Assembly: GCA_037952775.1 (NCBI GenBank)
Contig: JBANAY010000003.1
Span: forward strand, 22,320,001-22,384,000
Reading direction: 5' to 3'
From: Clonostachys chloroleuca
Lineage: Eukaryota; Ascomycota; Sordariomycetes; Hypocreales; Bionectriaceae
Length of the DNA stretch: 64,000 nucleotides
Shown here: positions 25,857 to 38,691 of the stretch, piece after piece
How positions within the stretch are numbered: the stretch's first letter is position 1
How the letters are laid out: each line of letters begins with the position of its first letter
Program-made: the position numbers and the translations under genes
Notes under the pieces: model-generated
Told to the model about the DNA's origin: nothing
The model's database searches: none
Seen by the model: only the letters and a program-made list of their open reading frames with translations

Positions 25857-27739
25857 CTATACACCAGTCCAGAGAAAATCCTCTTCCAAGTTCAACACAC
25901 TCGACGCCACCTCGTCGTTAGGGTCGGAGCTTCGTGCGGTGATTACTCTGAATACACCCTTTTCGGCAATCCACTTCAAATGCTCCTCGTTCCAGTATGA
26001 AAGTGCGTACTTATCAAGGGAGAGCTTCGCAGTGAGGGAGCTACCCGCTTCGATCCAGACTTTATCGAATGCTTTAAGCTCACGGATCGGGCGATCGTTG
26101 GCACACTCCAGATCCTGCACATAAGCTTGGACAACTTCCGCTCCAGCAACGCTTCCAGTATTATGCACCGTGACGGAGATGTCAAATGAATTTGAATGCT
26201 CTGCGAAGCGGAAAGTCTCAGGAACTTTCAGGTGGCTGATTCGAATGTAGAGTATGACAGTCCATGGCCGAAGTAAAACAATGGTGGTGTCCTGGTCTTC
26301 CCGTAGTAGCGATGGCCAAGGAACACGCCTTCACCATACATGACCTCGCGGATACCTTTGCCAAAGTTTAGGAAGGCGGGCGTATCTTCGACACGTTTGG
26401 GAAATGTGATTAACAGACGGCCGCTAGGGTTGACCTTGCCGAAGAGGACGTCCATAACACCGTTGCCTGTTTCCTGTCCACCATACCAAGCTTGCAGCAA
26501 CTTATCCGCTTGTTCTGCCCATGGCATGGCAACAGGGCAACCGGATTGGTTGACGATGATCTGTACTGTCTTATTAGTCAGGTTCCAAGGTCATGATAGG
26601 CTGAGGGCCCTTCTCTTGACTTACTGTTCGAGGGTTAGCTTGAATCAAGGCCTGGATGAGATTGTTAATTGACTCGGGTAGATCTAAATCAGAGCGGTCA
26701 ATCGCCTCACTCTCCCAGTCCGGATTGAGGCCAGCAATTACGATGGGCACATCAACACTCTTGGCCAACTCAACTGCATCTTGAAGACGCTTGGCAGCAT
26801 CAATCTTCTCGCAACAGCTGACTCTTGCGCCTCCGGCAGCAGCCGCACCGGCCTTTGCCTCGATACCTCCATTGACGAGAGTGACCGTCATCTGGTACTC
26901 AGACCCAGCGGTTACATCGAAATCGGCGACTACCTCCATACTGCATTGATTGAATATGAGACTTTGCGCAGTCTTGGGGGGATGAGACGTAAACAAGTCG
27001 ATGACCTCCTTGCCATCGATAAACATTCGACCTCGACCGAGCACGGCCAGTCCAAATTGCATTGTTGCAGTTTTGGTTGCCTTGTATGTCGTTGTGATGC
27101 AAAGCCAATATGAGCCTCTCTCAACACACCTAGGGAGACTGTATGCGAACATCATGAGACCCTGTGTTCCAACCTCTGTGTACAGCGGAGAGTCGGTTCC
27201 TGCTGTGGGCTCTTTCAAATACCATTCAAGAAGGTATCCGGGCTTTTGAGTACCCGGCACTGTAATATCCTGCTGCAACAGCGGGGCAAATATGTGACCT
27301 CCAAGACTGTCAGAGATGAATGAAAGGGTAATCAAGGCGGGTAAAGGGGCGTATTCTTCCTATTGTATGCAACAACTGCCTCTTTCAAGTTGGATTTGCC
27401 TACCGCCTCTACAAGAGAATCATAGGGTGTGTTGACATAGTAAGGGCGAAGCTCAGCAGAACCGCCTCCACAGGCTGTCGGGTAGCGTGCAGCTGGTCCA
27501 ATGAGGCCGTAGGTCTGGTTAGCGGTTACATCAAGAGGAAGGACTGACTTGTTGTTCTTCAGAAGCACGATGGAGTCAGCGGCAACCTTGCGGCATAGCT
27601 GACGCTTGTCGACGATGTCTCCTTCTTCGACGCTGCCTTTCTGATAGTTCAGAGCTGGGTGAACCTTATTAATGAGATTCAAGATATTCCTAATACAAAG
27701 ATCTACTGTAGCTTTATAGATCTTCCTATAATTAATTAT
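25857..27739 (-). pseudogene. GH3 beta-glucosidase with PA14 domain, 5' part lost and frameshifted
   Basis: The remnant begins in the end of the first GH3 domain (DLCIRNILNLINKVHPALNY). Next come the second domain (ADSIVLLKNNKSVLPLD, GLIGPAA, GGGSAELRPYYVNTP), a PA14 insertion (ITVPGTQKPGYLLEWYLKEP), the rest of the alpha/beta sandwich (VIAGLNPDWESEAIDRSDLD, IIVNQSGCPVAMPW, YGEGVFLGHRYY, FGHGLSY) and a fibronectin-III-like C-terminus. The whole N-terminal half with the nucleophile Asp is missing: upstream of 27,739 the frame enters AT-rich sequence. A typical intron (26,624-26,561, GTAAGT..ACAG) is still present. Two one-base frameshifts lie near 27,332 and 26,230. Intact relatives remove beta-glucosyl units. 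It is convergent with the beta-glucuronidase. Confidence 0.9.
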
Positions 27740-28359
27740 CTAAATTATAAGATAAGCTCTCTATCTTAAAGGGCTAAATATCTTAAGATCTATCCCTATA
27801 TTAATTACTTTAGATATATTATAAATACTATACTAATTACTTATAATAATTAATTCTATTTCTATTCTTTTTAAAAAATCTCTTCTAATAACTAAAGATC
27901 TTTACTTATATAAATTCTATTAATTTTATAATAAATTATTATAATTAATTATAAATTTAAATCTTTAATAATAATCTAAAATAGAAGTAGATATAATTCT
28001 TATAAGATTCTCTTATTAATTTAAGTAATATTCTCTAATACTTATTTAAACTAATTATTAAAGTAAATAATATATAGATATTCTTCTTCTTAGCTTTATA
28101 TCTAAATATTCTTCTAATAATTAATATTAAATTTAATTTAAGATTATTTCTATATTTAATATAGCTAATGGTATTATATCTTTTAGCTAGAATAATATTC
28201 TATATTATTATAATAAAGACTATCTCTAGGCTATAGGAAGTTATATATAAAGTAGATAATATAGAACTACCTTAGTAACTAATAAGATTAACTTTACTTT
28301 AGTAAAATAAAGTTAAAAGTAAAAATAATTATAAATAACTTAGTAAATATACTAGTATA

Positions 28360-29530
28360 TATTAAGATTTACCTTATAGACTATAGAGTAGATTAAGATT
28401 ACTCTATATTAGTTAATTAAATAATATATAATTAGTATAGGGTAAGAAGGAATAAAATAACTAATTTAGAACTTTTTAAAGCTAGAAGCTTATTAAAACT
28501 ACTAGCTTAACCTATTATAGCTACTTATTAGAGTAATTATATTAGTAATTAATTAATTACTATTTTTGAAAGGTCAAGGTCTCTAGTATAGGGTAGACCA
28601 GCTGTAGGGTAAGCTGGGTCTAGGGTAGATAAAGCCTATAGGGTAGGCTCCGAAATACTAGAGAAGGATTATTTAAAAAGGTATAGTAGAAGGTACAGGC
28701 TCTATAAGAGAAAATAAAGCTCTATTAGCTACAGGGTAGCTAAGAAAGATAGACTATAGGGTAGATAAAAGAGTATATTAGTAACTTATAGAATCTCTAT
28801 CTAGCAGGGAGGAAGCCCTGTACTTATAGGTATTTCCAGGCCGTAAGGGCCCTGAAGATAATACATTACCTTCTGTAATACAGGCTCATAACCGCTATAA
28901 GGTTCTCGTACAGAGGGATATAAGGCCGCTAATACAGATACTACAGCGGATACGAAGTCCGCTAATATAGCTGCTATAGTGGTTACAAGGTTCACTAAAC
29001 TAAGTGCTAAGGTTCTCATACAGCGGATACGAGGTCCGCTAATACAAGCGCTGCAGCGGATACGAAGTCCGCTAATGCAGCTGCTTCAGCGTAATACAGG
29101 ATCGCTAGCATAGACACCACAGCAGCTATTACAGCGGTTGTGACCGCTAACGCAATTGCCCCAACAGGCAGCCACAGTAGGTTGGGCCAGTGGCTTCAGA
29201 GGGCTCCCAGCTTTGGAGAGCCCTAAGTAAGTTATTTCATTCCCCCTTACCCTATACTAATTATATATTATTTAATTAATTAATATAGGGTAATCTTGAT
29301 CTACCCTATAGTCTATAGGGTAAATCTCAATAACTATAATAGCTACTATAGTATATATATTAATAGTTTTATATCTCTCTATATAAGAACTTTATAATAA
29401 TTATAAACTTATATTATAGAAAGTAATATATTATCTTTAGAGCTTTTATAGTTTAGAAATATTTATAAGTATAGAACTTTCTTCTTATTAGATAGAGATT
29501 TAATAAATTACTAATATACTTTTTATTATA
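28360..29530 (-). mobile_element. Interrupted, truncated copy of the 769-bp repeat family
   Basis: Left part 28,360-28,563 starts TATTAAGATTTACC like the other minus-oriented copies. It is split by the plus copy at 28,564-29,332 and resumes at 29,338 with the expected next bases. Similarity stops near 29,530, so one end is missing. Confidence 0.7.
28564..29332 (+). mobile_element. 769-bp solo-LTR-like element, least mutated copy
   Basis: Begins TTTTGAAAGGTCAAGG and ends GGTAAATCTCAATA, flanked by the 5-bp TSD ACTAT (28,559-28,563 and 29,333-29,337). It keeps more G and C than the other copies and shows internal repeats built on GCGGATACGAAGTCCGC (about 28,970-29,090). No protein is encoded. 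Length and TSD fit a solo LTR or non-autonomous LTR element. Confidence 0.8.
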
Positions 29531-29702
29531 ATAGTTAGATAACTTATACTGAACAGGGTCTAGGGTAGGTTAGGGTTAAACTAATTAGAGTATTATTCTA
29601 AGTAGTATAATTAGATTATTTTAAGCTATATAATATAAATTACTATTAATATATAAATATTATAGAGTTAGTAATAATAAATATATAGATAATATTATTA
29701 AT

Positions 29703-30471
29703 TATTAAGATTTACCCTATAGACTATAGGGTAAATCCAGATTACCCTATATTAGTTAATTAAATAATCTTAGATTAGTATAGGGTAAGGAGGAATAAAA
29801 TAACTAACTTAAGGCTCTCTAAAGCTGGAAGTCCTCTAAAGCTATTAGCCTAACCTACTATAGCTATCTATTAGAATAATTATATTAGTAGTTATAACTA
29901 CTATAATAGCTACTATAGTATTCTTACTAATAATTCTATATTATACTAAAGTAGCTATATTAGCAGACTTTATATCTACTATAGTACTTATATTAGTAAA
30001 TCTTATATTTATTATATAAGAACTTTAGTACTTAGTTTAATAAACCTTATAACTACCATAGTAATTATATTAGTAGACTTTATATTTACTATAGTATCTA
30101 TATTAGTAATTTTATATCCCTCTATATAAGAACTTTATAATAGTTATAAATCTATATTATAGAAAGTAATATATTATCTTCAGAACTCTTATAGTTTAGA
30201 AATACCTATAAGTATAGAGCTTCCTCCCTACTAGATAGAGATTCTATAAGTTAATAATATACTCTTTTATCTATTCTATAGTTTATCTTTCTTAGCTACT
30301 CTATAGCTAATAGAGCTTTATTTTCTCTTATAGAGTCTATACTTTCTACTATATCTTTTTAAATAATTCTTCTCTAGTATTTTAAAGCCTATCCTATAGG
30401 CTTTATTTACTCTAGATCCAGCTTACCCTATAGCTAGTCTACTCTATAATAGAGATCTTAATCTTTTAAAA
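29703..30471 (-). mobile_element. 769-bp solo-LTR-like element
   Basis: Reverse orientation, starting TATTAAGATTTACC and ending CTTTTAAAA. Flanked by the TSD TTAAT (29,698-29,702 and 30,472-30,476). Length equals the plus copy exactly. Confidence 0.8.
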
Positions 30472-30733
30472 TTAATAACTATTTAAAGAAGTATTCTATC
30501 TAATAAAATAAATATATCTATATACTAAGATAATATATCTAATATAAAGTATATTATTAGTAATTAATTAGTAATATAATTAATATATAGAATATTAACT
30601 ATATTATATTCTATATATAACTTAGTATAATAACTAAGGGAAGTTTTCTAGGTTATATAGGGGTAATTTATAATATAATACTCTCTTCTATTAGTTTTAT
30701 CCTTAAGACTATCTTTAATAGCTTAGTTAGTAT

Positions 30734-31619
30734 TATTAAAATTACAGTAGCCTATAAGGTATATTAGGTCTTAAGACCGCTATAACTAGCAGTAGCAGAA
30801 GTTTTAGCTTCTAACTTATAGTAAATACTCCTCTATAACTTAGTTAAATTTTATACTAGAAAGTTAGTTTATAGTATATTTTATAGTATAAAAGAATCTT
30901 ATTTTAGTAAGAGGAACTGGAAAAATATATTAATTTCTCTTATAGATCTACTAATTAAAAACTACTCTAAAACCTACTATAGTAGCTTCCTAAGCTATTT
31001 TTAATTTTCTATAAAATTTATTACTATAGGAAATTTAAAAAATTAACTTATAACTACTAAACTATAAGATAGATATATATAACCTTTTTAAAACCTACTT
31101 TTATCTAAAAAAGCTAGTTAAACTGATTAGTTAAGTATAGATATTAGATATCTTATCTTTAAAGCTAAAGGAGATATCTAAGATCTAAGATCTAGTCTAG
31201 GGTAGATTAGTTATAGGGTAGCTTAGGTATAGATTAGGCTACTAGAAGTTACTTAGATTTTTCCTGAATTTTCTAGACCCTTATTTAGGCTAATATAGCC
31301 TAATAACCTATAAATAATACTGCTGACGCTCCTAGCCCTAAAGAGGAACTGGAGCCCGCTAAGCCGTAGCGGTTATAGCAGCCTGTAGCTACTGACCTAC
31401 AGTAGCTGCAACTGCTATTGACTAGTGATCGTAGTCGCTATCGGATAGCGGTCTCAATCGCTATTAGCTAGCTGTTACAGGGGATAGCGATCGCTAACAG
31501 TTAGTGGCTGCGATCGCTAATAGTTAGTAGTTATGACCGCTAAAGGTTAGTGGTTGCAACCGCTAACTTATAGCGATACGGTCACTAACTTATAGTGGCT
31601 ATAGTCTCTCAATTCAATA
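30734..31619 (-). mobile_element. Solo LTR, family 2, reverse orientation (886 bp)
   Basis: Reverse complement of the element at 31,825-32,688. Ends read TATTAAAATTACAG and CTCTCAATTCAATA (originally TG..CA). Flanked by the TSD AGTAT (30,729-30,733 and 31,620-31,624). Non-coding. Confidence 0.8.
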
Positions 31620-31824
31620 AGTATATTATCTAACTTTCCTTTTCTATTATTTATACTAATACTATATTATCTAGTTATATTTTAAAGATAAAGATATTAA
31701 GAACTAAATTATTTATAATCTATAGAAATACTCTTCTTTTTTATTATAAATTTTATCCTAATAGAAATACTATAATTATAATAAGATTAAATATATCTTA
31801 TTATAGTATTTTAAGCTTAAAAAG

Positions 31825-32688
31825 TGTTGAATTGAGAGACTATAGCCACTATAAGTTAGTGACCGTATCGCTATAAGTTAGCGGTTGCAACCACTAACCT
31901 CTAGCGGTCGCAACCACTAACTGTTAGCGATCGCTATCCCCTGTAACAGCTAGCCAATAGCGATTGAGACCGCTATCCGATAGCGACTACGATCACGAGC
32001 CAATAGCGGTTGCAGCCACTGTGGGTCAGTGGCTACAGGCCGCTATGACCGCTACGGCTTAGCAGGCTCCAGTTCCTCTTTAGGGCTAGGAGCGTCAGCA
32101 GCGTTATTTATAGGTTATTAGGCTATATTAGCCTAAATAAGGGTCTAGAAAATTCAGGAAAAAATCTGAGTAACTTCTAGTAGCCTAACCTATACCCAAG
32201 CTACCCTATAACCAACCTACCCTAGACTAGACCTTAGATCTTAGATATCTCTTTCAGCTTTAAAGATAAGATATCTAATATCTATACTTAACTAATCAGT
32301 TTAACTAGCTCTTTCAGATAAAAGTGGGTCTTAAAAAGGTTATATATATCTATCTTATGGTTTGGTAGTTGTGAGTCGATTTTTTAGATTTCCTATAGTA
32401 ATAAATTTTACGGAAAATCAAAAGTAGCCCGGGAAGCTGCTGTAGCGGGTTTTAGAGTAGTTTTTAGTCGGTAGACCTATGAGAGAAATTGGTATATTTT
32501 TCCGGTTCCTCTCACCAAAATAAGATCCTTTTGCGCTATAAAATGCACTATAAACCGACTTTCTAGTGTGAAGTTTGACTAAGTTATAGAGGAGTGTTCG
32601 CTATAAGTTAGAAGCTAAAATTTCCACTGCTGCTAGTTATAGCGGTCTCAAGGCCTAATACACCTTGTAGGCCACTGTAATTTCAACA
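31825..32688 (+). mobile_element. Solo LTR, family 2, forward orientation (864 bp)
   Basis: Starts TGTTGAATTGAGAG and ends GTAATTTCAACA, with short inverted ends TGTTGAA/TTCAACA typical of LTRs. Flanked by the TSD AAAAG (31,820-31,824 and 32,689-32,693). Less mutated than its inverted partner. The first 200 bases carry repeated self-complementary units such as GCGGTTGCAACC. Confidence 0.85.
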
Positions 32689-33365
32689 AAAAGTAGAAAT
32701 AAAACTATTAAAAATCTACTAAAGAAGATAAAAAATAACTAGATATTATTAGAAAAATTAAAATTAAAATCTTAATTAAGAAAATAATATTAGAACTAGC
32801 TAAATATAGTAATAATAATATAAATCCTACTAAGTTATACTTTTAATAGTACTAGTTATAGGAAGAAGAAATAAGATAATACTATAAATAAGATATACTA
32901 TTTCTAATAGATAATAGAGAAAGTAATAATATAGAGAAATAAGAAATTACCTCTACTAATAAAAAAGAATAGAATAAAGCTTACTCTAATAAAGAGATAC
33001 TAATAATAACTAATAAACTAAATAACTAAAGAAAGAAGTTTAAATAGTATATCCCTAGTTATATAGATAAACTAAGAACTCTTATAGATATCCTAAAATA
33101 GATATCTAAGAATAAAGAAAAATAAGAATAGCTTAAATAATAAGTTAATTAAGTAAAAAATAATATAAATTATCTATAATAGAACTATAGTATAAAAAAA
33201 TAATATTAAATTAAAAAACCTTAGGAGCTATTAAGAGAGGAAATTTAATTAATATTATTATAGATATTAAAATTAAGAGATATTAGCTTATAGTATAAAT
33301 AGATTATAAAGTATTAAGTAATTATATTTTACTAATAGTAATTAACTAACTCTATTTACTATAGA

Positions 33366-33801
33366 TGTTACGCTATATAGGCTCTAATACTGCTGTAGCT
33401 CCTAACTAGAGGGCTGCAGCAGGCCTTTTGCCATAGGTGGTTAGAGCACCTTTTGGGCATAACAGTTGGTAGCAATTCTGCCTGGTTACGGGTTCGATCC
33501 CCGTACTAGCCCGTGCGTACGGGGCCTAGGTCAGGGCCTCTGGAGACCTGCTGCAGAGCCTAGCCACAAGGCTTCGAGCCTTGGAGGCCCTATATAGCCT
33601 GTAACAGACCCCCGCTACAGTGGTCCTCGTCGCTGAGATGTAAGGCGGCCGAGCGCTATAGCCCTGAGGGCAGGGCTGTCTCTCTTATTGCGGAGGGGCA
33701 CTTGTTACGCTATATAGGCTCTAATACTGCTGTAGCTCCTAACTAGAGGGCTGCAGCAGGCCTTTTGCCATAGGTGGTTAGAGCACCTTTTGGGCATAAC
33801 A
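33366..33801 (+). mobile_element. TRIM (miniature LTR retrotransposon), 436 bp, apparently un-mutated
   Basis: Two 99-bp direct repeats, 33,366-33,464 and 33,703-33,801, are identical base for base, start TGTTACG and end CATAACA. The whole is flanked by the TSD ATAGA (33,361-33,365 and 33,802-33,806). Two bases after the 5' LTR comes TGGTAGC, the first seven bases of the initiator-tRNA-Met primer-binding site used by Ty1-like elements. A purine tract GGAGGGG lies just before the 3' LTR. The 238-bp internal part is GC-rich and non-coding. It contains ACGGG-TTCGATC-CCCGT (about 33,484-33,500), a perfect tRNA T-arm with a B-box-like GGTTCGATCCC. No stop-rich RIP signature is seen, unlike the surroundings. 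Confidence 0.88.
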
Positions 33802-33997
33802 ATAGAGAATAAAAGAAAAGTTCTATAATATTATAACTCTAGATAGAATATTATTTAAATATAATAATATTATAAATAAAGGCTATCTTTAGACCATAGG
33901 AAGTTATATATAAATAGATAGCTAGGATCTACCTTAATAACTAATAAGAGTAACTTTATTTTAAATAAGTAAAGTCTTAAGTAAAGACTATTATAAA

Positions 33998-34766
33998 TAT
34001 TAAGATTTACCTTATAGACTATAGAGTAGATTAAGATTATTCTATATTAATTAATTAAATAATATATAATTAGTATAGGGTAAAGGGAAATAAAATAATT
34101 AACTTAAAGCTCTCTAAAGCTAGAAGCCCTCTAAAGCTATTAGCCTAACCTACTATAGCTACCTATTAGAATAATTATATTAGTAGTTATAACTACTATA
34201 ATAGTTATTATAGTATCTGTACTAGTAATCCTATATTATACTAAAGCAGCTATATTAATAGACTTTATATCTACTATAGTACTTATATTAATAGATCTTA
34301 TATTTACTATATAAGAACCTTAGTACTTAGTTTAGTAAACTTTATAACTACTATAATAGCTATATTAATAGACTTTATATCTACTATAGTATTTATATTA
34401 ATAGTTTTATATCTCTCTATATAAGAACCTTATAATAGTTATAAGCCTATATTATAGAAGGTAATATATTATCTTTAGGATCCTTATAGTCTGAAAATAT
34501 CTATAAGTATAGAGCTTTCTTTCTACTAGATAGAGATTCTATAAGTTACTAATATACTCTTTTATCTACCCTATAGTCTATCTTTTTTAGCTACTCTATA
34601 GCTAATAAAGCTTTATTTTCTCTTATAGAGCTTATACCTTCTATTATATCTTTTTAAATAATCTTTCTTTAGTATTTTAGAGCTTACTCTATAGGCTTTA
34701 TTTACCCTAGACCTAGCTTACCCTATAACTAGTCTACCCTATACTAAAAACCTTAATCTTTTAAAA
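33998..34766 (-). mobile_element. 769-bp solo-LTR-like element
   Basis: Same ends and length as the other reverse copy. Flanked by the TSD ATAAA (33,993-33,997 and 34,767-34,771). Confidence 0.8.
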
Positions 34767-34771
34767 ATAAA

Positions 34772-37700
34772 TACTCTAGTAAATATATTAGTATATATAT
34801 ATATTTATTTTTATAACTTAAATACTCTTTTAAATAGTTATTAATAATATTATCTATATATTTATTATTACTAGCTCTATAATACTTATATATTAATAGT
34901 AACTTATATTATATAGTCTAAAGATAATCTAATTATACTATTTAAAATAATACTCTAATTAGTTTAATTCTAATCTACTCTAGATCTCTATTTAGTATAA
35001 GTTATCTAACTATTATATATTAATAACTCTTATTTAGCTAATTATTTTATTTTAATTACTATATAATAATAAAGAAGATATTATAGCTATTATAATATCT
35101 TAAGCTTAGTAATAATATACTCTTATTACTAATAATAACTTACCTGCTCTAACTATTAAGAATAATATAATAGATAAGAATAATAATAATAGTAGTAATA
35201 ATAATAATAACTATACTAAAGAAATATAGCTTTTATAAAACTAAATTAACTAACTTAATATATATTTTATAGATACTTACTAGGAGCTAGCTAATATAAC
35301 TACTCTTATAGTATAGTAAGCTACTATATATACTAATCTTTAGATCTAAGCTATAACTACTATATAAGGAAGAGAACTAGAATAACTACTTAAGCTATTA
35401 CTATTTAAGATATTTAATAGAACTTAAAATAAACTTTAAGGATTTATAATCTAATTCTAAATATATTTTAATTACTTTTCTATTATACTTAATATTAATA
35501 AAAGGAAGATTATATATATTTATTTATAGCTTAATAGAGTTATACTTAATTAGTTTAAATTTATTATAAGAGAATACTTTAGTAAATAAAGAAGTTAATA
35601 AATTATTAATATTATAATAAGTTTTAATTACTTTATAAAAGTTCTTAAATAAACCTTTAGTATTTAAAATAAGAAATATAAGATAGAATATAAAATTAAT
35701 ATACTTATTTAGAAAAGATTATATTTAATCTTTAGTACTTACTATCTCTAGCTACTAGCTAAAACTAAATAGAATAAAGAATATACTATATCTTATTATT
35801 TTAACTAACTTAAGAAAGAAGTTTAAAATAAACTCTATAAGGAAAATAGATTAATAAGTATTTATAAATATATAACTATAGCTATAAGAATTAATAATAG
35901 ATAATACTAATAGTAAACTTATAAGTAGTAAATAATCTTTTTACTAATATTAGGAAAATATAATAATAGTATACTATAATCTCTGGGATATATATAGATC
36001 CTATAGAGCTAGAAGTTATAGAAAAATATAAATATTATAATTATAATAAGATTAGATATATCTTACTATAATATTCAGAACCTAAGAAGGATAAGAAGAA
36101 AAAAGATTAGAAATCTATTAAGAATAGTAAGAAATAATTAGGAGTAATTAAGAAAACTAATACTAAGGTTTTAAGAATAATATATAAAATTAATTAGAAA
36201 GAAACTTCTATAATTATTATAATTTCTAAATTTCCCTTAAAGAATATACTTATTTTTAGAGAAATATTAGAACCTAAGGAATATATAAAACTTAGTATAA
36301 CTAGAAAATAATAAAAAGAAATCTAATAGATCTTTAAAGAACTTAAGGAAAAATTTAAATAAGAGAAATAAGTTCTAGGATTTAAATTACCTATTAAATA
36401 TAAATATATATTCTACTATACTAATAGAGTTATTTTATAAAATACTATTAAAAAAGAATAATATTAGTAAATAAGAATAGAAATTAAAGCTAAATATAAT
36501 AAACTTTATATATATTATTAAGAAAGAATATAAGAATAATATCTAGATATATTAGAAGAATTAGTTATTTTTAGAAATAATACTATTAGTACTATATAGC
36601 TTAGTAATAATATATATAGAATACTAATCTATATAAAGACTATATAGATATATAACTACTCTTTAGAATCCTAGATAATATATTATAATAACTATTATTT
36701 AAAATACTAAATAGAGAAAGTAAAGAATAATTTTTTTCTATATCCTAATAAAAGGATATCTAATAAATATATTATAGAATAAATATAATAATTTATATAT
36801 TAATAATATAGTATAAAATAATATACTATTTTTAAAAAGATCTAGAAGAATATTCTAAAGAATATACTTATAGTAAACTACTAGCTAAATTATACTCTAA
36901 ATTAAAATATAAAGTTTATAAAAAAACTAAGATTAAACTATAGTATAAAAATAAGAATCTTAAAGATTAGATAATAGCTAAATATAATAACTAAATTAAG
37001 TAATATTATAACTAGAAGTATAGAAACTATTTAGAAACTAAGAAAATAGTATTAGAACTAGCTAAATATAGTAATAATAATATAAATTCTATTAAACTAT
37101 ATCTTTAATAATACTAGCTATAGAAAGAAGAAATAAGATAATATTATAAATAAAATATATTATCTCTAATAAATAGTAGAGAAAGTAATAATATAGAGAA
37201 ATAAGAAATTACCTCTACTAATAAAAAGAAATAGAGTAAAGCTTACTCTAATAAAGAGATACTAATTATAATTAATAAATTAAATAATTAGAAAAAGAAA
37301 TATAAATAATTTATTTCTAGTTTTATAAATAAACTAAGAACCCTTATAGATATTCTAAAATAGATATTTAAGAATAAAGAAGAATAAGAATAGCTTAAAT
37401 AATAAATTAATTAGATAAAAAATAATATAAACTATCTATAATAAAGTTATAATATAGTAAAATAATATTAAATTAAAAAACCCTAGGAGCTATTAAGAGA
37501 GGAAATTTAATTAATATTATTATAGATATTAAAATTAAGAAATACTAGCTTATAGTATAGATAGACTATAGAGTATTATATAATTATATCTTACTAATAG
37601 TAATTAACTAATTCTACTTATTATAAAGAATAAAGAAAAAGTTCTATAATATTATAATTCTAAATAGAATATTATTTAAATATAATAATAGAATTATTAA

Positions 37701-37912
37701 CTTTAAAACTAATTATCTTATAATTAAAATCTAAAGAAAGAAATTTTAATATTATATATAACTTAGTACTATTAAATTCCTATAATATTATATTAGGATT
37801 ATTATAATTATAAAATATAAACCTACTAATAGATTAATTTACTAGCTATATAGAGTAGAGAGATACTCTTATAAACTTATATTAGAATTAATAAAAATTA
37901 AAATTTTATTAG
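34772..37912 (+). mobile_element. Degenerate Ty3/gypsy gag region (copy B)
   Basis: A plus-strand frame from about 35,270 to 36,100 reads as a gag-like protein with RIP-type stops. It ends in a zinc-knuckle remnant near 36,025-36,065 (spacing of a CCHC box, Cys codons now Tyr). The part from about 37,040 on repeats copy A. The segment 36,100-36,990 has a frame I cannot assign. A piece near 34,845-35,010 is also present inverted at about 29,533-29,700. Confidence 0.5.
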
Positions 37913-37917
37913 GTATT

Positions 37918-38686
37918 TTTTAAAAGGTTAAAGTCTCTAGTATAGAATAGACTAATTATAGGATAAGCTAGATCTGGGATAAATAAAGCCTATAGGGTAA
38001 GCTCTAAAATACTAAAGAAGAATTATTTAAAAAGATATAGTAGAAAGTATAAGCTCTATAAGAGAAAATAAAGCTCTATTAGCTATAGAGTAGCTAAGAA
38101 AGATAGATTATAGGGTAGATAAAAGAGTATATTAGTAACTTATAGAATCTCTATTTAGTAGGAAGGAAGTCCTATACTTATAAGTATTTTCAGACTATAA
38201 GAGCTCTAAAGATAATATATTATCTTCTATAATATAGGTTTATAACTACTATAAAGTTCTTATATAGAGGAATATAAAACTACTAATATAAATACTATAG
38301 TAAATATAAAATCTACTAATATAGCTATTATAGTAATTATAAGATTTACTAAACTAAGTACTAAGGTTCTTATATAGTAGATATAAAATCTACTAATATA
38401 AGTACTATAGTAAATATAAAGTTTATTAATATAGCTACTTTAGTATAATATAGGATTATTAGTATAAATACTATAATAATTATTATAGTAGTTATAATTA
38501 CTAATATAATTACTCTAATAAGTAGCTATAGTAGGTTAGGCTAATAGCTTTAGAGGGTTTCTAGCTTTAGAGAGCTTTAAATTAGTTATTTTATTTCCCT
38601 TTATCCTATACTAATTATATATTATTTAATTAATTAATATAGGGTAATCTTAATTTACTCTATAGTCTATAAGGTAAATCTTAATA
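37918..38686 (+). mobile_element. 769-bp solo-LTR-like element, heavily mutated copy
   Basis: Aligns throughout with 28,564-29,332 but most C and G have become T and A. Flanked by the TSD GTATT (37,913-37,917 and 38,687-38,691). Confidence 0.8.
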
Positions 38687-38691
38687 GTATT

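Larger units (their letters stand above)
30480..33992 (+). mobile_element. Degenerate Ty3/gypsy fragment (copy A), interrupted by later insertions
   Basis: Pieces at about 30,480-30,728, 31,625-31,819, 32,694-33,360 and 33,807-33,992 align in order with copy B (34,772-37,912). The piece at about 31,775-31,805 corresponds to a gag CCHC knuckle whose Cys codons now read Tyr. Solo LTRs and the TRIM split it. Confidence 0.55.

Noticed and set aside
28800..29160. CRISPR-like or satellite array from repeated GCGGATACGAAGTCCGC units
   Set aside because: Spacing is irregular and the units lie inside a 769-bp mobile element in a eukaryotic context.
33424..33520. A complete tRNA gene in the TRIM
   Set aside because: Only the T-arm and part of the acceptor-like 3' strand can be formed; no matching 5' acceptor strand, anticodon arm or D-arm of normal size could be folded.
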